Source: Chara braunii (taxonomy: Eukaryota; Streptophyta; Charophyceae; Charales; Characeae). From it: 30,329 bases of DNA. Shown here in pieces: positions 1 to 9,259 of the stretch (position 1 is its first letter; the number at the start of each line of letters is the position of its first letter). The notes beneath the pieces were generated by a model. The model was not told the origin of the DNA, did no database searches, and saw only the letters and a list, made by a program, of their open reading frames with translations. The position numbers were made by a program, and so were the translations under genes. The stretch covers positions 900,137-930,465 of the forward strand of contig BFEA01000227.1 of the NCBI GenBank assembly GCA_003427395.1, in the 5' to 3' direction.

Positions 1-5
1 TAATC

Positions 6-10
<5 letters not shown>

Positions 11-37
<27 letters not shown>
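11..37. repeat. Poly-T run
   Basis: Uninterrupted run of T at the left edge. It is flanked by near-identical words (TAATCAGGGAT before, TAATCTGGGAT overlapping its end), so it may be an expanded homopolymer or the A-tail of a retroposed sequence on the minus strand. Nothing else is recognisable in 38-440. Confidence 0.9.
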
Positions 38-39
<2 letters not shown>

Positions 40-442
40 TCTGGGATTTCTGTTTTTGTAGACAAGAGTGTTTTGTCCTGGGTGGTCTTGTCCCGTCGTT
101 TGCCCTGTGTAGCAAGGAGGGAGGGGCGGTGCTTGCATGTGGGACTTGTCATCTAGGATCAGTTTTCTGTGTTGTTGCTTATTGCCCCCTGTTTTGTTGT
201 ATTTGGCTGTTTCCTTCCTCTCTTCTTTACCTCTTTGCCCTTTGGCTCTGTGCAAGTGGGTCGATATGACACACGGAGGTGGGGGCAGCCGCCGCTGAAC
301 CTTCATCCACTTGGGCGGCCTTGTACGCAAAAGAGGTTCTTTCTGAACAGGGGGAGTTGTAAGGAAGAAAATTAAAAATAAATTGATATCTTTTTTGGTT
401 TTTTTTGCTCTTTTTCGCTTTTACGCTCTCATATTCATGTGA

Positions 443-444
<2 letters not shown>

Positions 445-511
<67 letters not shown>
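445..511. repeat. (TA)n microsatellite
   Basis: Pure alternating TA for about 67 bp. It directly abuts the GC-rich nested palindrome at 525-596, giving an abrupt composition switch. Predicted YIYIYI reading frames here are low-complexity artefacts. Confidence 0.97.
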
Positions 512-514
<3 letters not shown>

Positions 515-524
515 GGTTACCTGA

Positions 525-596
525 CCGAACGTTCGGGGGCCCCCCGGGCTGGCCCCCGAACGTTCGGGCGTTCGGGGTCCCGTTCGGGGGCCGAAC
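525..596. repeat. Nested GC-rich palindromes
   Basis: The 17-bp arm at 525-541 is repeated as an exact reverse complement at 551-567 with a 9-nt loop. Each arm starts or ends with the self-complementary 12-mer CCGAACGTTCGG. A third copy of the GTTCGG/CCGAAC theme forms GTTCGG-GGG-CCGAAC at 582-596. The region could extrude as a cruciform or fold strongly as RNA. Function unknown. Confidence 0.9.
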
Positions 597-632
597 ACCT
601 CTAGGTTTGGCCCCCGCCAAAAAAAATTTCAA

Positions 633-1030
633 GGCCTAAAAATAAGTTTTTTTTTCTGAGTTGTTTTCTATGAGTTCTCTGCATTGTAACCTACACACCT
701 ATAAATTTGGAAGTCATTCTGCTAAACCAAAAAAACATTAAAAATCGTCAAAGATGGGGGTGTCAAAACATGCTCGCCCACTCACTATTTTGGTTTTTTT
801 TCACTTTTAACTTTTTGTTTTCACTTTATTTGGGGGCCTAAAATAAAATATTATTTTTTTGAAAAATATTTAATGAGTTATTGATTATGCAAACTACATA
901 TCTGTAAATTTTCAGGGCATTTGTCAATGCCAAACAATAATTAAAAATCGGCAAAGATGGCGGTGTCGAAAAGGTGTTGGCACACTCACTCATTTTAATT
1001 CTCTTTTTATTTGTTTTTATTTTTATCATC
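633..1030. repeat. Diverged tandem duplication, unit about 203 bp
   Basis: Two diverged copies, about 633-835 and 835-1030, share ordered landmarks at a 202-203 bp offset: GGCCTAAAA (633 and 835), ATTAAAAATCG (737 and 940), CAAAGATGG, GTGTC and CACTCACT. Composition is AT-rich with T-runs. No reading frame crosses it. It is probably an old local duplication of non-coding DNA or part of an unidentified repeat. Confidence 0.75.
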
Positions 1031-3140
1031 GCAAAATCAAAATGCTATCAGATTACCCAAGGTGGTGACGAAAGAGGAACCAATCCGATTAGCCGACAGA
1101 CTCAGGGTTGAGGCCTCCAACACTCCGTGCCGACATGACTATATGCTGCCAGGGTTTCAACCTGGGTTTTCAGTGTCCCGACGTTAGGACGCAGGTGTAT
1201 TACGCATCAATACTATAGCATAGTTCCAAAGGCCACCTTAACCCGCCTTCTTCCTTTCGTCCTAGACAAACGCCGGCTTATCGTTGAGTGTCCCAGTTAG
1301 ACTCTCTTTCGCAAGCAGAGTCATACGGGACGCGGACCTTAGATGAGACCACATAAGACACTCTCGTCTCCCTCGCGAAAATCCTCACAATCAAACATAC
1401 ATATATATACATAAACCTCCTCTCAGCTCTTTCTGCAGTCTAGTACAGAAACGCTAGGTCTCCATCCTGGCCCACCGTAGTCTGGTTGATCGGGCCAGAT
1501 CTACGGCCCACCGCATTGTTATCTTAGCGGCAGTCCCTTCGTTGGTTATGCAACGATAGGTTTCCTCCTGATAGGCATTCAATTAGGGCGCCCGAACGAC
1601 TCGACTCGTATCCCCCGCCATTCCACCAAAGTAATTTCCTTGGGGCGTGCATAACCCCTTAAACCTTTACTTCGTTGGTAGACGTGGGCCCGCAGCCAGG
1701 TTGTGCTGGCTTGCAGTCATCCAATAGGGGTTGCGCCCTAGAGGTGCTAACCTTTATCGTTTAGCTTGGTATTCCCCAATATGCCTTAGGATTAGCACAA
1801 GTGTCTGAACGGTGGGTCGCAAAACAGACCACAGACCCACTGCGGGACTACGCAGGGGTCCGTCTCACTTTAAAGGCGTTTACCAGCTCCCTATGGGACG
1901 TCATAGAAAGCATGGCCCCTTTTTACAATCACAGACAAATTCCCCCCAGGCTCATACACAAGGCCGTGGCCTGCTGACTTGATCAGAGACAGTAGGCCAC
2001 ACATGTCATGGCTATGCACTAACTTGCGACCTTCTCAGTTCCACCAATGACCCCCGCTGTAATTCTGATCCCTTTCGTCGGACTTTATCAACTCAAATAC
2101 TGCTTACCATACCCTTAAACCCACTAACCACCTTTCACACGAAGGAGGTCCCTCTCAATAGGGCTCCCAGCCATCCCTCTCTTCTTAGGATGAGCTATCA
2201 CACGACCCTTTTTAAACACCCCTTGTTTTCTGGGGATGAGTCTCCCGACGAATAACACTACCACCTTCCTCAATTTGAAAGGGTCTCAGCCATAAAACAA
2301 CTCAACCACAGAACCACTCAAACTGAGAGGCCTGCTTATGGGTCCCCTTTTCGCAACTTAACCATAAAACATCCGGCATGGTAAGTACTCGAGTCTCAAA
2401 GACTCACAAAAATCCCTTGAGATTTTCACGCTCTCACAATAACAGACTGCACCCCCTCTCCTTATACTCGGCCCTATTCTGCCCATGGGCAGACTGCACG
2501 AGTATACCGAGGAGTAGGCAGTTCACAATCATTCATTCTCGCAAGATCCACGCAATTCATGAGATGCTCCTCATACATCTCTCACACAAAACCATCATAC
2601 ATGAGGATAAAGCCACACAGGTGAGAGTGATGGTGATCGTCACACGAGTAAGCCCCGCAGGGTCTAGAGTCAAAAATATATTCGGGAGCAAAATATCTCC
2701 TTTAAGCCTTAGTACATCACTCAGGTCAGGTTCTCGCACACACAACTCGCAGGATGTACCTAGGACAACGATGCCTTCCCCAATGACCAACTCAAACATA
2801 GGGTTTACCGTTCTACTCTACAGGGTGGACTCACATGCCAGGGGTTAGGGCTCTCAAAATCCGATTAAAAACGTAAACAAGGTTTCCAGAGCTCCAGAAC
2901 TAAAGTTCAAGCACATAGTCACAGGTATCTTACAACTGAATCTCATCTACCGAACTTGTATCATGCACCAAATCCAAAATCCAAATGGGCCCTGCCATCT
3001 AACTAGACAGGACTCTCGCGACAAACCCAAACGTGCACACCCCTAGAACCCACTCAACCGACCCAGAGTATGTACATCCCTAAACTGAACTCCGTATACA
3101 GAGGAACTTTGGTCCTCCTGTCACATAGACAGACCAGCTC
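1031..3140. other. Gene-free tract with many short inverted repeats
   Basis: No supportable gene on either strand. Several good hairpins are present: CCAGG/CCTGG (1149-1165), an 11-bp stem with one bulge (1475-1506), CCGC/GCGG (1511-1530), CGTTG/CAACG (1540-1555), GTGCTAA/TTAGCAC (1744-1798), GTGGGTC/GACCCAC (1812-1840), CTGCG/CGCAG (1840-1855), CTATG/CATAG (1891-1906) and GTGGCCT/AGGCCAC (1966-2000). A TATA-like AT stretch on the minus strand lies at about 1393-1418. By position this could be the 3' untranslated region or 3' LTR of the element to its right, but it shares no recognisable sequence with the candidate 5' LTR. Confidence 0.6.
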
Positions 3141-6018
3141 CTACTCGCTCATGACCTCCTTGTTCTGCCTATATAACTGCGCCCTACCCCCATCTGAAGC
3201 CCGCTCTACCACTCGCCCTAGTCTGTCGTACATCCTTCCACCACTTTCCGTCACTTTCCCAGCTGCCTTGTCCTTAAGGAACTTTGGGCACTCAAGAGCC
3301 CTATGTACGTCGTCCTTGCAGAAGAAGCACTGATCGTCTGGCCTCCCCCGGCATCTCCTCCTCTTTTTCTGACTCTCCGGCAGCGACGGTGCCTCACTGG
3401 CCTGCCTGCCCCTCTCGTGGCTCTGGGGCATACTTCATGACTCTGTTGGTCCCCCCTCCATCATCTGAGTACTCGGCCTTGCTAGCATTTCATCTCCCTC
3501 AGGTTGGTACACGGGAGTGTCCAATCTCATCGGCCTACCTTCGTGGGTCCCTTCCATCGCAGTCATCTCCTCGCCCCCCCCGTGGGTCAGGAGGCTGGGG
3601 GATCATGGCAGTCGCTGATCTGCTCATAACTTCCTGCTGCTGCTCTGAGATGTGCTCTCCTAAGTCAGTCCCAGTGGCCCAAGAGCCTAACCGCGTTCTC
3701 AACTCCCCGGTCTCTGGCGCACACTCCGGGGTCTCCTGTCTCTGAGGCCCTCCCGACGGCATGTCCAGCTCCATGGCTGCCACTAGCTCATCCAGTCGGG
3801 ATGCCTCTCCCCCCGCTGCCTTCAGCTCAGTGGATGTCGCTTCTCCCGTCAGGGCACCCCCCTGCACCTCCAAAAGGATCATAGGGGACTCCTCTGTGGG
3901 GCCCCCCTCCACCACCGGAGGTTGGGGTCCCTGCGTCGTCTCGTCCCCAGGAATCTCAATTGTCATAGGGGTGGCCTGCTGCGAGGCCAACTCCGTGGGA
4001 GTCCTGAAGCTGAATCTCCCCTCCTCGGCCTCCCGCCTTGCTGCCGCCTCTGTCAGATCCAGGAACACCTTCCCCATTCCCTCTCGTTGCGGCGTCTTTG
4101 TTGTTCCTTCCTGGCCAAAGAGCCCCTGTACCTCCTTCCCCTGGATACCATACCAGCTCTGCTTTGTCCAGTCGACCACCTTAGTGGCCGAGAGCCTCTC
4201 TACCATCGCTGCCATATCTCGGAGCCTCTTTTCCCATTCCGCCTCTTTGGCCTCCATGCGGGACCTCCACGCTTGGTTCTCTGTCCTCTCTTCCGCCAAC
4301 TGGGTGGACAACTGCCCCACCTCTAACCTCGAGGCCGTCAACTCATCGCTGAGCATGGAGTACCGTTGGAAGGACGAAATTGCCACCTCACTTACCCTCC
4401 TATCTGCACGCTCAATTTCCATCCTGGCGGCTGAAAATCCCAAGTCCTCCGTCTCTCGTGCCTCGTCCAATCCTGCACGCCCCTGTCCTTCCTCTCGCGA
4501 CCTCAGGCGAGCCGCATCCCTCTTGCTCTCATAGCTGGCCCAAGCCTCACTAATCCTCTGCTCGCTCGTCGAAGGGTCAACTGGCGGCTTTGGCGCTTCT
4601 CCTGCGGCCTTCATTCTAAGCTTTTCCCGGTAGAGCTCTTCAAGGCGTACCTGTACCCTCGCGTGTTTCTCTTCTTTCGTCTCTCCCGATGGCCTCTTTA
4701 CCCTCGCCTCATGAGCCCCTCGTAGCGGGCCTCTCTCACTCGTCCCCTCCTTTGCGGGTGGCGGCTCTGGCGGAGGCTCCTCAGATATCGGCACCTCCAC
4801 GTCCATGCGTTCCCCCACAGGCTCAGTCAGTTGTGGCGCCGCGGTAGCAGGCTTCCTCGCCCTCTCGCCCTCCTCTGGCCCCGTCCGCGTCGGAGGTGGC
4901 GTAGTGGCCCCCAATGGTGGTATCGAAATCTCCTCGCTACCCGGCTCGGGGATTCCCTCAGACCAGTGTTGTGGTAGGTGCTCCGGAATCGGGGTAGGCG
5001 GAGGGGTATCATCTCCAACAGTAATAACCCCCTCAGTCTGTGGCTCCTCGGGCCCACGAGGCCCCGCCTCATGCCGCTCCTCCCCCGACTCCTCCGCTAT
5101 TGGCTCATACTGGGCCGGCCCGCCATGGTTTGCCCCCAGTTGTGACGCCCCCCATTGGGACGCGCCGAGGTGGGCCTCCAGCCTGTCGAACGGCGTCCTG
5201 AATGGCATGACCTCCCTCTCCTCTGGTAGCACAGGCGATGAACCCTGTAGATCACTGCGCGTGCTCCGATGAAACTCCACCTGCTCAAGTCCGTGAGTAA
5301 GGGGTAGCCCTGCTACCTGAGCCGGCCTCGCAGCCTGAACAGGCTCCACTGTCTGGGCGGCTTCCGCTGGCCCCTCTCGCTGTGCCAAGGCCTTTCGGCC
5401 CCCTCGGGTCGTAATGGCCCCTCTCGCCTCTGGGTCTCGTGGCCTCTTACTCCTCTGTCGCCTCTCTACCCTGGGCTCCGGCCTCTCGGGCTCCAGTCGT
5501 CGAAATGCCCGCCTCAACTGGGCCTGACAGTCCTCCCAGTCGTGTGCCCTATCCCGGATCTGCCTTTCCAACGACCTCTCTGCCCTCCGTGTCCAGAGGG
5601 GCAGCATCTGCATCCACTCTTCCTGCCCAGTCCCCTGGTCGCGCAAATACTGCTCATGGGCCGGGATGAACTCCTCCACATTGCCTTCCTCCAATCGAAT
5701 GGGCAACCCATCCGGTCCCATCGGCGAAGCCCTCAACATCTGCATTCCTGCCTCCACATCCCGCCTTGTCAACGCCTCCTCTCGAATGTGCGCGATAGGC
5801 TCCTCGAAGCGCCCAACTCCCCTCAGGTGCCGTATCCTTTCCAAGGTAGACCAGCCCTCCCGTGTCGCATGTGCCTGGTAGGAGTCCAGGAAAAGCTCTA
5901 TGTTACCGTCGTCGAAGATAGGCGTAGACTCCCTCCCAACCGGTCTGCGCGAGTCATCTTCTCCCGATACTTCCTGAGGTCTCTGTCGTGGCCGCTTGCC
6001 CCTCCCGCCCCTCTACAT
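3141..6018 (-). pseudogene. Second gag-like gene (gag2) with CCHC zinc knuckle, downstream of integrase
   Basis: A likely start ATG at 6016-6018 is followed at once by TAG (6013-6015). After that the frame is open to 3535, about 826 codons. Two gag-like segments lie near the N-terminus, opening with PIFDDGN (codon at 5922) and PIRLEEGN (codon at 5703), each followed by an acidic/aromatic helix-like stretch. The second contains a W-x-D-C-rich segment typical of retrotransposon capsid regions. The middle is rich in Pro, Glu and Gly. A long charged heptad-like stretch before the C-terminal third suggests a coiled coil. The frame then slips at a run of eight G (plus-strand C 3574-3581). The next frame, which holds one TGA, carries a knuckle CX2CX4HX4C at 3298-3329 and ends at 3141. 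The gene starts only about 190 bp after the integrase stop, on the same strand. By family analogy the product would be a structural RNA-binding coat protein. Whether it belongs to the same element or to a fused second one is not settled. Confidence 0.82.
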
Positions 6019-6207
6019 GGCTGTCTTCGAAAAGTCAGACCTGCACAGCAGGCGAGAGAAGGCAAGCAGGCACACAACAAGGTTAGCCCTCGGCTTATCA
6101 AGTTTTAATGAAAATATACATGCCTTTTCCTACTTTCTCACTTGTCCTAACCATAATATGCGATACCTCAAGGACCCGTCTACTCTGAGAAAGGTAGAAT
6201 TCTTTAC

Positions 6208-8024
6208 CTATTCCCTGGCCACGAACTTCTTCAGCCTGGTCCCTGATACCCAATCCTGCTAGTCTGTCCCGTCCAGCTCCTCGATCTGATAGGCCCCAAA
6301 TTCGCCGCATCGTAATATTCAATAGGGCCCAACCATCTCTTGTCAAGCTTCCTCGACCATTGATTTTCCAAAGAGGAGTCGTATAATAATACGACATCCC
6401 CTACTGCCAATGGCTCCTTTCTTACTCGTGCCATCTGGTCCCACCTCATCTTATCTTCCATGCGACTCCTTTCCACCTGACCAGCGGCCTCTCGCAATCT
6501 TTCTTCGGCCGCTCCCACTTGCCGCACCCGAATATCGAGCAGTTCTTCAAAAGACAGGTCTACCTCCAAGTCCAGGCGCCTCCACGTCTTCATAAAGCTT
6601 TCTATGGGAAATGTAGCGTGCCTTCCGTACCATAGCATGGCTGGCGCATACTTGGTAGTCCTCTTTACAGTAACATTATCCACGAAGAAAGCTGCCCGAA
6701 GGAACTTCGGCTACTGACCAGGTTTGCCCTCTGTCCACTTAGCCAGGAGATTCGTGATGGTATTGTGCCCCCTCTCCACAGGAGCGTTCGCTTAAGGGTG
6801 TGCGGCCGTAGTATAGTTGGTCACTACGCCATACCCTGCAAGTAAGGTCCGCACCTCATTGCAGGTAAATCTTGATCCCCGATCCATCACGAACTCCTTG
6901 ACAAAAGGATAGCGCATGTAGTATTCCTCGATGCAGTTGGCCAGAACTGGGCCGGTCTTCGTCCGAATAGCCCGACCGTCCACAAACCCAGTAAGGTTAT
7001 CCCGTGCATCGAAGATATAGTTACACCCATTCTCCCCCACCGGCATGAACAGTAGGTCCAGGTGTACGACCACACCCACTTCCCTTTCCAGCCTTGGGTG
7101 CAGGGGTTCCCCCGACCTTTGCGCTGACCTCTCTTGGCAGGGTACACATGACTGGCAGTACTTGATGACCATAGTCAGCATTTCATCCCAATGGTATAGC
7201 TCACTTATCTTTGCGCACATGGCACTAACCCCTCTGTGCCCCCCTGCTATACCGTCGTGCAAGGCTGCTATGACATCAATCTGTCGGTTCCTTCCACATA
7301 CAATCCTCTTGGGGTTCCCAACTTGTCGCTTTATGAACAGATGGTCGTCTCTCATTACGTAGAGGTGCCTCATCTTCTGGGCTTTGGCACTTGCGTCCCT
7401 ATCCCTCATTTCACATGACAGGAGTAACCCCAACTCGCGATAAATTCCGTCATACTCCTCAGCACGGAAGGCCTCCCTAATCTCCCCCTCTTCAAACTCG
7501 TCGTCCTGGCTTTTAGGAATAAGAAGCTCACCTTCCTCGGAACCGACAGCGCTCCTCCGGTCAAAATTCCTCTGCAGGAGCGTGTTAGTGAGCAAGTACA
7601 TTCCTCCCATTAGTTGCTCATGCTCCTCTGCCTGGGTTGGGCCTTCCTCTATCGTCCTTACCTCCTCCGCTAGACTATATATCCCTGCCAATGCCAACCT
7701 CATCATCCAGCCAACCTCCTTACTCCCCCATGGATCTTCTTCTTGGAAGGGCTTGAGGACCAACTCCTTCTTCTGCTCGTACCCCTTTGGTGCTAGCCAT
7801 ATAGGATGCATGACACAGCTTGGCACCCTCAGCGACCACTCATTTATGTGAAGGCGGACATCTTCCTCCTGATCCAAGAACCCATCGACTGGTGGGGTAT
7901 CCTCAATTGACTCTTTGCTCGTCTTATCCCAGTTAATACGGCTCAGCCCATCTGCCCTGTTCTTGTCTCCTGGGATCCTCTCCAATTCAAAGTTAAACAT
8001 CCAAATGTAGATCAACCACCTCAC
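6208..8024 (-). pseudogene. Integrase (with end of RNase H) of the minus-strand element
   Basis: The frame begins with the RNase H tail (RADGLSR, last catalytic Asp at about residue 25 from 8024). A linker of about 200 residues follows. Next come the integrase zinc site H256-x6-H263...C293-x2-C296, and the catalytic core with D323 in HLDLL and D381 in MDRGSRF. The expected Glu lies in APVERG, 35 residues after D381, but an in-frame TAA (6792-6794) falls between them. A further TAG (6711-6713) interrupts the frame. The C-terminal part is recognisable by YAPAMLWYGRHATFP and the GPY/F-like KRWLGP segment. A frameshift near 6300-6330 and a TAG at 6259-6261 precede the natural end at 6208-6210. 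Known role of the family: 3' processing and strand transfer of the cDNA. No chromodomain was recognised. The breaks make it inactive. Confidence 0.9.
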
Positions 8025-8034
8025 GATGGTTGGG

Positions 8035-9250
8035 TCAGATGGAGTATAACTCTTCAGGGAACCCGCGCTGATAACTCTTCAGGGAACCCGCCAGCGCGGT
8101 AGGGTCCACCCTTAGAATGAGCCTCCTGCCAAAGATGTAGTTACGGAAGGTCCTTAGGCAATGGAGCACCGCCAACGTCTCTTTCTTGAACTGCGAATAG
8201 TTCCTTTCAGTCGTATTAAGGGTACGGCTTTCAAACCTCAGCGGCCTCTCCTTCCCAATAGTATGTGCCTGGATCAGGACTCCTCCTAAGGCAGTAGGCC
8301 CAGCGTCCGTCTCGACAATGAACGACTTCTCCTCTGTGGCCTCGTAGTTTGGCGCCCCTAGCACCAACCCTCCTTCTTTAAATTCTCTCTTCATCCCATC
8401 CACAGCCCTTTCCTGGTCTTCGCCCCAGACCAATTCCTGATCCTGACGTACCAGCTTTCTTAAATGTTCCATCTTGGTGGCGAAGTCCTTTACAAAACTC
8501 CTCCAAAACCCACAGGTCCCAAGGAAACTCCTCACGTCCGTTATTGACCGAAAAGGGACTGGCCACGCTAGGATCTTGTCCGTCTTCTTCACATCTGGTC
8601 TCCGCCCTTCCTCGTTGCAGACAAAGCATAGAATCGTGGCCTCCCTCATGCAATGCTTCAACTTGGGGCAGCTCGCCGTCAGGTTATGCTCTTCCAGCAG
8701 ACCCAAAACCTGGTCGATATCTTGGACGTGCTTCCAGACAAACCGCCTCACTCCTGGCATCACTTCGTCTTCCTCCTTCTCCTTCGGACCCTTGACCGCC
8801 AAGTCGTCAATGTAGGGCTGAGTAATATGTGGACTAACCGTTTGCATGGCCCTAATCATGTGTCTCTACACCATCGCCACCGCATTAATCCACCCCTGAG
8901 GCGCCACGTTCATGTGAATCAGTCCCCTTGGCGTATGCATCGCCGTCACCGGCCTTTCCGGTGGGTACACAGGAAACTAGTCATACCCAGAGTAAGGGTC
9001 TATAAGTGAGACTATAGGACTTCCTGCGCATGATTCTGACAGGGCGTCCACGTTCGGCAATCCTCCCGCGTCCCGCACCGTTACTGCATTCAGCCGTTGC
9101 AGATCCTGCACCCACCGTAGCGTTCCATTTGGCTTGATAAAACAAAACCAAGGGAACGCATACGGTCCACTGGAGTAGTCCGCCACATAGTTCCTCATCT
9201 TCCCATCCAAGTAGTCTACCACCTTCTTCTCCTCATCCGGATTTAGGTAC
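8035..9250 (-). pseudogene. Reverse transcriptase and RNase H of the minus-strand element
   Basis: The RT fingers/palm are visible as FCFIKPNGTLRW and the following LQRLN motif (about 9140-9080), with SLIDPYSGYD ending at a TAG (8977-8979). The frame continues unchanged to a second TAG (8866-8868), then reaches the catalytic YIDD box (residues 16-19 of the segment starting at 8859). The thumb contains the conserved SFLGTCGFWRSFV. RNase H shows D185 (ETDAG), E227 (KKETLA) and D252 (RVDPT). A 25-bp tandem duplication at 8046-8091 then shifts the frame, and the RNase H end continues in the next reading frame. Both TAG codons sit where related elements usually have Gln. The start of this segment follows gag1 directly, with no protease in between. 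Role in the family: synthesis of cDNA from element RNA in cytoplasmic particles. Confidence 0.9.
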
Positions 9251-9259
9251 CGCGCGCCC

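Noticed and set aside
2557-2799. Minus-strand 80-codon frame downstream of gag2, considered as a protease remnant
   Set aside because: No DSG/DTG motif and no other diagnostic residue; bounded by close stops.
3761-4534. Long plus-strand frames across gag2
   Set aside because: They lie antisense to the gag2 frame and are Ser/Pro/Leu-rich, as expected of shadows of a GC-rich coding strand.
6013-8979. Alternative genetic code with TAG read as Gln
   Set aside because: One TAG stands where Trp is expected, frameshifts occur in the same element, and the intact plus-strand pol uses CAG/CAA for Gln and ends at a normal TAA.
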